NCBI RefSeq assembly: GCF_000308855.1
Contig: NZ_BAGM01000123.1
Location: 1-64,000, forward strand
Length of the DNA stretch: 64,000 nucleotides
Reading direction: 5' to 3'
Origin: Nocardia veterana NBRC 100344
GTDB taxonomy: Bacteria; Actinomycetota; Actinomycetes; Mycobacteriales; Mycobacteriaceae
Position numbers and translations under genes: made by a program. Under the pieces are notes generated by a model. It saw only the letters and a program-made list of their open reading frames with translations, had not been told where the DNA came from and ran no database searches. Numbering within the stretch: position 1 is the stretch's first letter; each line of letters opens with the position of its first letter. Below are positions 51,600 through 59,772 of this stretch, in pieces.

Positions 51600-52469
51600 A
51601 TGGCTAGTGCAGCACAATGGCTCGAAGGCGCCCGCCCGCGGACGCTGCCCAATGCGATCGCCCCGGTCCTGGTCGGCACCGGCGCGGCTGCCTCGCTCGA
51701 TGCCGCGGTGTGGTGGAAGGCGCTGCTGAGCCTGCTGGTGTCACTGGCCCTGATCATCGGCGTCAACTACGCCAACGACTACTCCGACGGCATCCGCGGT
51801 ACCGATGACGAACGGGTCGGACCGCTGCGCCTGGTCGGCTCCGGCGCGGCCACTCCGAAAGCCGTGCGCGCCGCCGCGATCGCCTGTTTGAGTGTCGGGG
51901 CGATCTTCGGGCTGATCCTGGTTTTCACCACCGCCTGGTGGCTGATCCTGATCGGCGCCGCCTGCCTGGCCGGTGCCTGGTTCTACACGGGCGGCAGTAA
52001 ACCCTACGGCTACAGCGGCTTCGGTGAGATCGCGGTCTTCGTCTTCTTCGGTCTGGTGGCGGTGCTCGGCACCGAATTCGTCCAGGCCGAGCGGGTCGAT
52101 TGGGCCGGGCTGGTCGGCGCGATCGCGGTCGGCGCCTTCTCCAGCGCGGTGCTGGTCACCAACAACCTGCGCGACATCCCGACCGATTCGGTGACCGGCA
52201 AGACCACCCTGGCCGTGAAACTCGGCGACACCCGCACCCGCACCCTGCATCTCGTGCTGATGGTGGTGCCGTTCGTCGCCTCGCTCCTGCTGGCCGTCCG
52301 CACCCCGTGGGCACTGGTCGGCTTGCTCGCCGTTCCGCTCGCGATTCGATCCAACGCACCCGTGCGGAGTGGCCGGCAGGGACCCGGTTTGATTCCGTCG
52401 CTGCGCGATACCGGCCTGGCGATGCTGGGCTGGTCCCTGCTCACCGCCGTGGCGCTGAGCATCGGCTGA
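51600..52469 (+). CDS. menA: 1,4-dihydroxy-2-naphthoate polyprenyltransferase
   Basis: A 289-residue UbiA-family integral membrane prenyltransferase with about eight or nine helices. The first Asp motif is NYANDYSDGIRGTDD and the second is NNLRDIPTDSVTGKTT. It attaches the polyprenyl tail (made by grcC1) to DHNA. The ATG at 51600 is placed nine bases after the second copy of the 56-bp repeat, and the frame is open upstream only through the repeats. It is convergent with the holin-like gene. Confidence 0.94.
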   Translation: MASAAQWLEGARPRTLPNAIAPVLVGTGAAASLDAAVWWKALLSLLVSLALIIGVNYANDYSDGIRGTDDERVGPLRLVGSGAATPKAVRAAAIACLSVGAIFGLILVFTTAWWLILIGAACLAGAWFYTGGSKPYGYSGFGEIAVFVFFGLVAVLGTEFVQAERVDWAGLVGAIAVGAFSSAVLVTNNLRDIPTDSVTGKTTLAVKLGDTRTRTLHLVLMVVPFVASLLLAVRTPWALVGLLAVPLAIRSNAPVRSGRQGPGLIPSLRDTGLAMLGWSLLTAVALSIG

Positions 52470-52484
52470 ATATCCGCGACCGGA

Positions 52485-52874
52485 TCAGTCCCGGCCGCCC
52501 TCGGGCACGAAGATGCCCAGCACCCAGTTGACGAGCGTCACGATGATCGCGCCGGCCACCGCGGCCCAGAAACCGTCGACCCGCAGACCGTAGTCGGTGG
52601 TTTCGGTGATCTTGGCGGTCAGCCACAGCATCAGGGCATTGATCACCAGGAGGAACAGCCCCAGGGTGATGATCACCAGCGGGAGCGACAACAATTTCAC
52701 GATCGGTTTGATCAGCGCGTTGACCAGTCCGAAGACGATCGCGACGCAGACCACGACGAGAATCTTTCCGCCGGTACCCGAATCGGGCGGATCCTTCAAT
52801 TCGATCCCGCCGATCCAAGCGGCCGCGAGCCAGATCGCCAGGGCGTTGATCGCCAGCCGGAGCAACAGTGCCAT
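52485..52874 (-). CDS. Phage-holin-family (PF04020-like) membrane protein
   Basis: A 129-residue protein with four transmembrane segments. The family pattern GLVNALIKPIVKLLSLPLVIITLGLF is present. In bacteria such proteins are common non-phage membrane proteins of unknown function. It starts at ATG 52874. It is next to menA in the opposite direction and ends in the charged EGGRD. No phage genes are nearby. Confidence 0.88.
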   Translation of the reverse strand: MALLLRLAINALAIWLAAAWIGGIELKDPPDSGTGGKILVVVCVAIVFGLVNALIKPIVKLLSLPLVIITLGLFLLVINALMLWLTAKITETTDYGLRVDGFWAAVAGAIIVTLVNWVLGIFVPEGGRD

Positions 52875-52957
52875 GCCGCAATGCTAGCGGCGGGCGCTCC
52901 GGCCCACCGGGTACGCGAATACCACCCGTTCCGCTCCGGCCCCCACCGGTCGCTCGG

Positions 52958-53545
52958 TCATGCTGCCCGGTCGAGCATTTCGCGCACCGCCGAGCGCAGG
53001 CGGTCCATCCCCTGATCGCCACCCAGTAGCGCCCGGGTCGTCGGATTGGCCACCCGCAGCAGGCCCAGTAGGACATGACCGGCTTCGATGCGGTCGTCGC
53101 CGCGGGAAACCGCTTCGCGCAGGGACAGTTCCAGTGCCTTCTTGGCATCCCGGGAGAACGGGATGTGGCCGAAGGTCAGACTGCCGCCCAGCCGGAAGCG
53201 GCCGCGTCCCGGCTCCGGCTCGGACGGCGGTTCGGCGAACACGTCCTCGCCGAAGGTGGCCCGCACACTGTCGCGGACCGCATCGAGGTCGATGCCGATG
53301 GCCTTCAACGCGGCCGCGTCCTCGTCGCCGAGCGGCTTCTCCGGATGCGCACGCCCCAACACGTCGCGCACACCGTCGGCGCTGATGTCGTTGTCGCTCA
53401 ATATTCTTCGCAGCTGCCGATCGGGACTCATCGCCAGTCCCAACAGCAGGTGCTCGACATCGATACTGGGCGAGCGCAATTCGCGCGCCTCCTCCTGGGC
53501 GACCACGATCGCGGCCCGCGGCGCTTTGGCAAATCGTTCGAACAT
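52958..53545 (-). CDS. Double Clp N-domain protein mimicking the ClpC1 N-terminus
   Basis: A 195-residue protein with two Clp repeat motifs and no ATPase domain. It starts MFERF exactly like ClpC1, with repeats at about residues 1-65 and 125-195, and a 50-60 residue insert between. The residues that bind cyclomarin in ClpC1 appear conserved: Phe2, Arg10, Phe130 (F80 in ClpC1), Lys135 (K85) and Glu139 (E89), in GHIPFSRDAKKALE. Mycobacterial ClpC2 is similar but fused to an HTH. The ATG at 53545 overlaps the upstream HTH stop (ATGA), so both are made together. It is probably a decoy that soaks up Clp-targeting antibiotics or damaged proteins. The roles are inferred. Confidence 0.82.
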   Translation of the reverse strand: MFERFAKAPRAAIVVAQEEARELRSPSIDVEHLLLGLAMSPDRQLRRILSDNDISADGVRDVLGRAHPEKPLGDEDAAALKAIGIDLDAVRDSVRATFGEDVFAEPPSEPEPGRGRFRLGGSLTFGHIPFSRDAKKALELSLREAVSRGDDRIEAGHVLLGLLRVANPTTRALLGGDQGMDRLRSAVREMLDRAA

Positions 53546-53766
53546 CAGCGAATTCCGCCTCTCCGGTTGTATTTCTGGTGGACCGCCTGCCGGCTGACCT
53601 CGAGCGCGTCGGCGATCGCCTGCCACGACCAGCCCTGTTTGCGGGCGTTGGCCACCTGGATCGCCTCCAGTCGCTCGAGCAGGCGCCGCAACGCGAGGAC
53701 CGCCCGCAGCCCGACCTGTGGGTCCGGACTACCGGCGGCGGCCGCCAGAGTTGTTGCTTCACTCAT
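53545..53766 (-). CDS. Small HTH regulator coupled to Clp N-domain protein
   Basis: A 73-residue protein with a single C-terminal HTH: WSWQAIADALEVSRQAVHQKYNRR (about residues 46-69). The N-terminal half is a helical region (LRAVLALRRLLERLEAIQVAN). It resembles the N-terminal HTH of mycobacterial ClpC2 (SWSDIGKSMGVTKQAAQKRF, from memory), but here it is its own gene. The ATG at 53766 lies just after a promoter with two palindromes; upstream open frame is not supported. It probably represses its own operon through these sites. Confidence 0.85.
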   Translation of the reverse strand: MSEATTLAAAAGSPDPQVGLRAVLALRRLLERLEAIQVANARKQGWSWQAIADALEVSRQAVHQKYNRRGGIR

Positions 53767-53770
53767 GTAC

Positions 53771-53813
53771 GTCAATTTACGTTGACATCGAGGTCGCGTC
53801 AACGAAAATTGAC
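53771..53813 (-). promoter_or_regulatory. Promoter with two gtcaa-N6-ttgac operators
   Basis: On the minus strand, -35 TTGACG (53797-53802) and -10 TAAATT (53774-53779) are separated by 17 bases and lead directly to the HTH start, so the transcript is almost leaderless. Two palindromes cover these elements: gtcaatttacgttgac (53771-53786, over the -10) and gtcaacgaaaattgac (53798-53813, over the -35), 27 bases apart. This arrangement suits repression by an HTH dimer. Confidence 0.75.
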
Positions 53814-53920
53814 ATTTCACGATGTTCACCCCTGGCGAACTGCGCCGAAGCATCGGAACGGATGCGGCATTCGGGCGCGGAGACGGGCCGGTTGCACCCG
53901 CCCGGTCCGATGATCCGGCG

Positions 53921-55006
53921 TCAGCCGGTCCAGATTCCGGACGCGGCGAATTCGGTCAGCACCGCGCGGGCGGCGTTCAGATCCAGCCCCTGCGCGGCGA
54001 CCCACTCGTCGTTGAAATACGTTCCGGCATAACGATCCCCGCCGTCACACAGCAGCGTCACCACACTGCCCTCGCGGCCGGCGGCGATCATCTCCGCGAT
54101 CAACGCGAACGCACCCCACAGATTGGTACCGGTGGACCCACCCACCCGCCGACCGAGCACCTCACTGGCATGCCGGCACGCCGCGATGGACGCGGCATCG
54201 GGAACCTCGATCATGCGGTCGACCACTTGGCCGATGAACGACGGCTCGACCCGCGGCCGCCCGATCCCCTCGATCCGGGAGGGCATACCCGTCTGGTAGC
54301 CGGCATCGCCGACCTCGTAGCCGCCGTAGAACGCCGAATTCTCCGGATCGACCACGGCCAGCCGGGTCGCATGCCGTCGATAACGGATGTAACGACCGAT
54401 GGTCGCGCTGGTGCCCCCGGTACCGGCGCCGACGACGATCCACTCCGGCACCGGATGGGTCTCCAGAATCATCTGCTGATAGATGGATTCGGCGATGTTG
54501 TTGTTTCCCCGCCAGTCCGTCGCCCGCTCGGCATAGGTGAACTGATCCATGTAGTGGCCGTTGCATTCGGCCGCCAGCCGCACCGCCTCGGTGTAGATAT
54601 CCGGTGCCCGCTCGACGAAATGACAACGACCGCCCTGCGCCTCGATCAGGGCGATCTTCTCCCGGGAGGTCTTGGCCGGCACCACCGACACGAAATCCAA
54701 GCCGAGCAGTTTCGCGAAATAGGCCTCACTGATCGCCGTCGACCCCGAGGACGCCTCGACGATCGTCGTCCCCTCACAGACCCAGCCGTTGCAGATCGCG
54801 TACAGAAACAGCGACCGCGCCAACCGATGCTTCAAACTGCCGGTCGGATGGGTGGACTCGTCCTTCAGATACAGCCGCACCCCCCATTCGGGCGGCAGCG
54901 GATAACGGAGCAGATGGGTATCGGCACTGCGCTGCGCATCGGCCTCGATCAACCGCACCGCATTGTCGACCCACTCCCGCGAAGTACTGCGATCGCAGTA
55001 CTTCAC
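53921..55006 (-). CDS. cds1: PLP-dependent cysteine desulfhydrase, Cds1-like
   Basis: A 361-residue fold-type II PLP enzyme. The PLP lysine is in HPTGSLKHRLARSLF, the Ser/Thr substrate loop in ASSGSTAISEAYFAK, and the phosphate-binding Gly-rich loop in GAGTGGTSATIGRYI. It resembles M. tuberculosis Cds1 (Rv3684), which breaks cysteine to H2S, pyruvate and ammonia, more than CysK. The GTG at 55006 has a strong GGAGGG. It is a solitary gene here. Confidence 0.85.
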   Translation of the reverse strand: MKYCDRSTSREWVDNAVRLIEADAQRSADTHLLRYPLPPEWGVRLYLKDESTHPTGSLKHRLARSLFLYAICNGWVCEGTTIVEASSGSTAISEAYFAKLLGLDFVSVVPAKTSREKIALIEAQGGRCHFVERAPDIYTEAVRLAAECNGHYMDQFTYAERATDWRGNNNIAESIYQQMILETHPVPEWIVVGAGTGGTSATIGRYIRYRRHATRLAVVDPENSAFYGGYEVGDAGYQTGMPSRIEGIGRPRVEPSFIGQVVDRMIEVPDAASIAACRHASEVLGRRVGGSTGTNLWGAFALIAEMIAAGREGSVVTLLCDGGDRYAGTYFNDEWVAAQGLDLNAARAVLTEFAASGIWTG

Positions 55007-55073
55007 CGGCCCTCCCGAGCCCCACAGGACACCCGCACCCGATCGGGCCGGCAAGCCGCTGCGCGAGTGTCGC

Positions 55074-55412
55074 TCACCGGCCCTCCTCGCCGCGCAGTCT
55101 CGCCCGGAGGTTCGCCTTGTCGTTGCGGCGCTTCTCGTCGACGGCGGCGATGTCCTCGTTCACCCGCGCCCGTAGGCGCTTGAACAGCACCAGCGACAGC
55201 GGCATCGCCACGATCAGCGCGAACAGCAGCGTCACGATCAGCGGGATGTCCACATTCAGAACGCGCGCCAACACCAGGATGATCGCGGCGATGACCGCGA
55301 CCAGCGCCAGCCTGGCCAGGGTGTAGAGCGCCAGATTGCGCGCGAGCCGCCGCCCCGCCGAGGCCGGGGCCCGATCGCTCGCGGCGTCGTCGGATCCGGA
55401 TGCTTCACTCAC
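55074..55412 (-). CDS. DUF4229 membrane protein
   Basis: A 112-residue protein with two transmembrane helices (about residues 29-50 and 55-78) and a charged C-terminal tail (RVNEDIAAVDEKRRNDKANLRAR). It fits the DUF4229 family. Such proteins are often near menA in mycolic actinobacteria; here it is three genes away. The function is unknown. Confidence 0.82.
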   Translation of the reverse strand: MSEASGSDDAASDRAPASAGRRLARNLALYTLARLALVAVIAAIILVLARVLNVDIPLIVTLLFALIVAMPLSLVLFKRLRARVNEDIAAVDEKRRNDKANLRARLRGEEGR

Positions 55413-55635
55413 ACGACCAGGGTAGGCGACGCGGGTACACCCGCTCCGACCTGCCCGCGTTCGCCGGAATCGGAGTCGCCCACGGTTCGCCGACCGGACA
55501 TACCGGACCGCGGGTATATCCGTTTTGTCTATTACTTCCCCTTTACCAACGGTAGATCATTCGAGTACGTGGGGGTCCCGGTGCAACGATGTCGCTATCT
55601 GATGAGGGATCTGTCGATTACGGAAAGGTTTGCGA

Positions 55636-55869
55636 ATGACTGCGATCACCGCGGCGAGCCGCACGTTGGGTTCCGTCAACGGCCAGGAGGCCCTCCTGAC
55701 CCCGGGCCAGGTGGCGGCGCTGTTCCACGTCGATCCGAAGACGGTCACGCGCTGGGCACACGCCGGGCGACTGGGCTCGCTGCGCACCCCGGGCGGACAT
55801 CGCCGCTTCCGTGAGTCCGAGGTGATGCAGCTGCTGAAGTCGTTGACCACCGAGGCAACCCGCCCCTGA
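55636..55869 (+). CDS. bldC: BldC-family MerR-like regulator
   Basis: A 77-residue single MerR-type DNA-binding domain: LLTPGQVAALFHVDPKTVTRWAHAGRLGSLRTPGGHRRFRESEV. It is nearly identical in the core to Streptomyces BldC, which binds direct repeats in tandem and controls development; in nocardiae and mycobacteria its role is less clear. The ATG at 55636 has GAAAGG upstream. It is followed by a small membrane protein gene. Confidence 0.92.
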   Translation: MTAITAASRTLGSVNGQEALLTPGQVAALFHVDPKTVTRWAHAGRLGSLRTPGGHRRFRESEVMQLLKSLTTEATRP

Positions 55870-55947
55870 GGTCACAGGACCGATTCTCGCGGTCACAGTG
55901 CCGCAGGTACGCACACGGATTACCCTCGATGTCAGGAGGTGAGCGAC

Positions 55948-56151
55948 GTGGCGTACCTGTTGGCACTCATCGCGGTCGTGGCTGTCGCGGTGCTGTGCTG
56001 GAAAGCGTTCGGACCGGAGCAGACGCCCCGAATCGGATTCGGGCGAGACTCCGACAAGCACCGTCGAGTCATCGGACCCGATGACGATCCCGAATTCCTG
56101 TGGCGGATCTCCCGCCAGCACCGAGACGGTGATCCGGGCTCGGACCGCTGA
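55948..56151 (+). CDS. Small single-pass membrane protein
   Basis: A 67-residue protein with an N-terminal helix (YLLALIAVVAVAVLCWKAF) and a polar, Arg/Asp-rich tail. The GTG at 55948 has AGGAGG eight bases upstream; an earlier GTG at 55939 overlaps that ribosome binding site and is less likely. It is two bases from the convergent DapA-like gene. There is no known family. Confidence 0.65.
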   Translation: MAYLLALIAVVAVAVLCWKAFGPEQTPRIGFGRDSDKHRRVIGPDDDPEFLWRISRQHRDGDPGSDR

Positions 56152-56153
56152 CC

Positions 56154-57032
56154 TCACCCCAGCCGATGCAACGCGGCCAGCGCGGCGGCCGTCGTCTCGG
56201 GCGCGGCCGCCAATAACGGCAGCCGAACCGCCGCGTTCGGAATCCGCCCCTGCGCGGCCAGGACCGCTTTGACCACCACCGGATTCGGTTCGGCGAAGAC
56301 GGCCTGGGCCAACCCCGCCAGCCGATTCCCGAGTTCCCGCGCTGCGTCAACTCGCCCGTCCCGCCAGGCCGCGACCAACTCCGCATATGCCGCCGGCGCC
56401 GCATTCGCGCAGGTGGCGATGGCACCGCGCGCGCCGAGCGCCAGTAGCGGCGAGGCGTAGAGATCGTCTCCGCACAGCACATCCGTATGGGCGCCGGCTG
56501 CGGCCAGCCACGCGATCGTGGTCTCGTCGACAGCGCCGACGGCGTGCTTGAAGCCCGCGATATTGGGCAGCTCCGCCAGTCGGCACAGTGTTTCCACATC
56601 CAGGACGCACCCGGTGCGGTGCGGAATGTTGTAGATCAGCAGCGGCACCGGTGACACCGCGCCGAGCCGCCGGAAATGTTCGATCACCCCGCGACGCGAG
56701 GGCTTCGTGTAGTACGGGACCACGGTCAGCGCGCCCGCGATGCGCGGATCCAGTGCCGCGAGCGCTCGTTCCGAATCCGTCGTCGAATTCGTCCCGGTAC
56801 CCACGATCAGCGGGGCGCCCCGGTCCAGGCACACCTCGATACACACCTCGACCACACCGCGCCGTTCCGCGGCGCTCAGCGTGGCCGGCTCACCGGTGGT
56901 GCCGAGGGCCACCACCCCGGTCGCCCCCTCGTCGAGAACCTCGTTCGCGAGCTTGGCCACTGCGTCGTAGGCGACGTCCCCCGCCGACGTGAACGGCGTG
57001 ACCAGGGGGACGAACAGGCCGCTGAATGTCAT
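56154..57032 (-). CDS. DapA-like dihydrodipicolinate synthase/aldolase
   Basis: A 292-residue TIM-barrel aldolase of the DHDPS/NAL family. It keeps the catalytic set: Thr45-Thr46 in ALGTTGEPATLS, Tyr134 and Arg139 in LLIYNIPHRTG, and Schiff-base Lys162 in AGFKHAVG. These match lysine-pathway DapA closely, but it stands alone, divergent from a LysR gene, rather than with dapB. It may be a second DapA or act on another 2-keto acid. The start is ATG 57032. Confidence 0.85.
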   Translation of the reverse strand: MTFSGLFVPLVTPFTSAGDVAYDAVAKLANEVLDEGATGVVALGTTGEPATLSAAERRGVVEVCIEVCLDRGAPLIVGTGTNSTTDSERALAALDPRIAGALTVVPYYTKPSRRGVIEHFRRLGAVSPVPLLIYNIPHRTGCVLDVETLCRLAELPNIAGFKHAVGAVDETTIAWLAAAGAHTDVLCGDDLYASPLLALGARGAIATCANAAPAAYAELVAAWRDGRVDAARELGNRLAGLAQAVFAEPNPVVVKAVLAAQGRIPNAAVRLPLLAAAPETTAAALAALHRLG

Positions 57033-57102
57033 GGCTCCAGCCTCCTCGATTCGAATCTTCAGGTCTATTTCACATTTCTACACTCGGTCTTAAGCTGAAC
57101 TT

Positions 57103-58011
57103 ATGCTCGAAATGCGCCGATTGCGGCTGTTGCGGGAATTGGCGCATCGCCACACGATCGCGGCGGTCGCGGCGGCGGTGTCCTATACGCCCTCGGCGGT
57201 ATCGCAGCAGTTGGCCGTGCTCGAACGGGAGGCCGGCGTCGCACTGCTGGAGCGCAGCGGTCGGCGCGTCGTGCTCACCCCGGCCGCCCAGCGCCTGGTC
57301 GAGCACACCGAGGCCGTGCTCGCGATCCTCGAACAGGCCGAGGCCGAATTGGCTTCGGCCGCAGGGCGACTCACCGGCGCCCTACACATAGGCGCCTTCC
57401 CGACCGCCGTCCAACGCATCCTCCCCGATGCGCTGGTATCACTGAGCCGCGCCCATCCCGCGCTGGAATTGCACGTCACCGAGCTGGATCCGGCCGACGT
57501 CCCGGCCGCGCTCCGGGCGGGCACCCTCGATATCGCGCTGCTCCAGGAATACGACTATGTGCCGGCCCCCGCGGAAGCCGGTCTCGACACCGAACCGTTC
57601 CTGGAGGAACCGGTATATCTCGCCGCCCGCTCCGCCGAACCGCTGATCGCCTACCGCGATGCGGCCTGGATCGCCGGCACGCCCGGAACGCTGTGCCACA
57701 CGATGACCGTGCGAGCCTGCGAGGCAGCCGGTTTCATCCCGCACATCCGCCACCACTCCGACGATTTCGGCACCGTCCTGGCCCTCGTGGCAGCCGGGCA
57801 GGGGGTGGCCTTCATCCCGGAGCTCGCCATCCCGAAGGACTCCGAATCACTCACCGGCGCAGTCGAATTGACCGCTCTGCCGATCCGCCGCCGCACCCGC
57901 ATCGCCTATCGATCCGGCACCCGGGACCACCCGGCGATCGAGGCCGCCCGCACCGCATTGCACGCCACCCTCGGCACCATCCCGCCACGGCCACCGAAGA
58001 AGAGCCCTTGA
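57103..58011 (+). CDS. LysR-family regulator
   Basis: A 302-residue LysR-type activator. The N-terminal HTH has MRRLRLLRELAHRHTIAAVA...YTPSAVSQQLAVLEREAGVALLER. The C-terminal periplasmic-binding fold follows (LHIGAFPTAVQRILPDALV). It is divergent from the DapA-like gene by 70 bases, the usual place for a LysR regulator of its neighbour. The inducer is unknown. Confidence 0.92.
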   Translation: MLEMRRLRLLRELAHRHTIAAVAAAVSYTPSAVSQQLAVLEREAGVALLERSGRRVVLTPAAQRLVEHTEAVLAILEQAEAELASAAGRLTGALHIGAFPTAVQRILPDALVSLSRAHPALELHVTELDPADVPAALRAGTLDIALLQEYDYVPAPAEAGLDTEPFLEEPVYLAARSAEPLIAYRDAAWIAGTPGTLCHTMTVRACEAAGFIPHIRHHSDDFGTVLALVAAGQGVAFIPELAIPKDSESLTGAVELTALPIRRRTRIAYRSGTRDHPAIEAARTALHATLGTIPPRPPKKSP

Positions 58012-58062
58012 CCCTCACACTGTGACAAGGTTTCGAATGGTCGGCGGAGGAGGTGGTTACCC

Positions 58063-58719
58063 GTGAACACAACCCACCACAGCGAGCCGGATGCTCGCCT
58101 CGCCGCGGCATTGGTCGAGCCCGACTCGTCGACTCGGCTGCGCGCCGCCCTCACCGCCGGTACGCAGGCCGCGGCGGGCCTGGTCGACGTGCTCGTGGCC
58201 CGTTGCGCGGTCGAGCCCGACTTCTTCGTCCGGGACATGCTGACCTGGGCGCTGTGCCGGTTGCCCGTCGAGATCACGCTGCCGAAGCTGCTGGCCGAAA
58301 TGGATTCCGAGCGCCCGCAGGCCCGCAGTCAGGCGCTGCACACTCTGTCCAAGATCGGTGACGGGCGTGCTTGGCCCCAGGTCGCGGCGCTGCTGCACGA
58401 CCGTCACGACGACGTCGCGCTCAGCGCATGGCGCGCCGCCGCCGTCCTGGTACCCCCGGACGCGGAACAGGATCTGGCCGTCGAATTGGCGTGCGAACTC
58501 GGCCGCGGCGACCGCACGGTGCAGCTCGGGCTGAGCCGGGCGCTGGCCGGACTCGGGTCGGCCGCCGAAACCGTACTGGCGACCGCCGCCGAGAGCCCGG
58601 ATCCGCACGTGCGAGCGCACGCCGAGGCGACGGAGCAGCTGCGACGCGATCCCGACAGCGGATTCGCGTTATCGGTCGAGGTGGCCAAGCGGGTCGCCGC
58701 CACCGGTCCGGACAGGTGA
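58063..58719 (+). CDS. HEAT-repeat protein
   Basis: A 218-residue protein built of HEAT-like helical repeats (about residues 45-200), such as PKLLAEMDSERPQARSQALHTLSKIGD. There is no catalytic motif. It starts at GTG 58063. The next gene, 16 bases later, is a MerR regulator with similar HEAT repeats, so the two are probably cotranscribed and may act together, for example with this one binding the regulator. Confidence 0.85.
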   Translation: MNTTHHSEPDARLAAALVEPDSSTRLRAALTAGTQAAAGLVDVLVARCAVEPDFFVRDMLTWALCRLPVEITLPKLLAEMDSERPQARSQALHTLSKIGDGRAWPQVAALLHDRHDDVALSAWRAAAVLVPPDAEQDLAVELACELGRGDRTVQLGLSRALAGLGSAAETVLATAAESPDPHVRAHAEATEQLRRDPDSGFALSVEVAKRVAATGPDR

Positions 58720-58735
58720 GACAGGAGACGATGCG

Positions 58736-59746
58736 ATGTTGATCGGTGAGGTCTCGCGCCGTTCCGGCGTCAGCTCCCGGATGTTGCGGCACTACGATCG
58801 GCTGGGCCTGGTACGGCCGACGGGCCGCACCTCCAGCGGTTACCGCGAGTACTCCGCCGACGACATCCGTCGTCTGTTCCATGTCGAGAGCCTGCGCACC
58901 CTCGGATTGTCGCTGGAGGAGACCAAGCGTGCCCTCGACGAATCGGATTTCGCGCCCAGCGCGCTGGTGCGTGAGCTGATTCGGCACACCCGTGCCCGCA
59001 TCGCCGCCGAAACCGAGCTGCTCACCCGGCTCGAACGGGTCGAGGCTGCCGCGCCGACGCAGTGGGAGGACGTCCTGGGCATCGTCACCCTGCTGCGCGG
59101 TCTGGAATCGGAATCCGGTGCCGAACGGCAGCAGGCGGTGCTCGCCCAGCCCGCGGGCGCGGCGTTGCCGGTCGAGGCGCTCGCCGCCGCGGTACTGGCC
59201 GAGGACGATGCGAATGTGGCCGGCGCACTGCGTTGGTCGCTGGCCCGAGCCGGCGACGCGGCTCTCGCCGAACTGTCCGGTGGCCTGGATTCGCCGGACG
59301 CCGATATCCGCCGACGGGCGACGCTGGCCATCGCGGCCGTACCGGTTCCGGCCGCGACGACGCTGCTGGCGCGAGCGCTCGCCGATCCCGATGCGACTGT
59401 GCGCGATCGCGCCGCCCTGGCCCTGGGCTCCCGGCAGGAGACCACCGCGATTCCGGCGCTGCTGGAAATGATCGTCGCCGGCCGTTCGGATATCGAGGCC
59501 GCCGAAACACTGGGCGTGCTGGCGGTGCGCCCGGCGACCGGCGAGCAGATCGTCCGCGGCATCCGGAACCGCTGGGGGCCGCCGACCGACCAACCCGCGC
59601 GGCTTCGGCTCACCCAGGCCCTGGCCGAAATCCCCGGCTCGGCAGCCCGCGCGGTACTCGTCGAACTGACCGGTGACGACGACCGCACCATCGCCGCCAC
59701 CGCGGCTGCCATTCTGCGCCTGCGCGATCGCCACGGTCCCGAGTGA
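58736..59746 (+). CDS. MerR-type regulator with HEAT-repeat domain
   Basis: A 336-residue protein. The MerR HTH (about residues 1-70) reads IGEVSRRSGVSSRMLRHYDRLGLVRPTGRT...YREYSADDIRRL. A dimerisation coiled coil (to about 115) is followed by about six HEAT repeats. No metal-binding Cys cluster is present, so a protein or large-ligand signal is more likely than metal. It pairs with the HEAT protein just upstream. Confidence 0.88.
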   Translation: MLIGEVSRRSGVSSRMLRHYDRLGLVRPTGRTSSGYREYSADDIRRLFHVESLRTLGLSLEETKRALDESDFAPSALVRELIRHTRARIAAETELLTRLERVEAAAPTQWEDVLGIVTLLRGLESESGAERQQAVLAQPAGAALPVEALAAAVLAEDDANVAGALRWSLARAGDAALAELSGGLDSPDADIRRRATLAIAAVPVPAATTLLARALADPDATVRDRAALALGSRQETTAIPALLEMIVAGRSDIEAAETLGVLAVRPATGEQIVRGIRNRWGPPTDQPARLRLTQALAEIPGSAARAVLVELTGDDDRTIAATAAAILRLRDRHGPE

Positions 59747-59772
59747 GCTCGCCGCGGTTACCCGCCTCCGCG

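Noticed and set aside
51434..51766. A minus-strand frame with the repeated peptide MVSARRRQRSVTTEG
   Set aside because: It arises from the 56-bp direct repeat and runs into menA antisense; no ribosome binding site. Kept only as a repeat.
52485..52874. Prophage, suggested by the holin-like protein
   Set aside because: No other phage gene is near, and this family is common in bacterial chromosomes.
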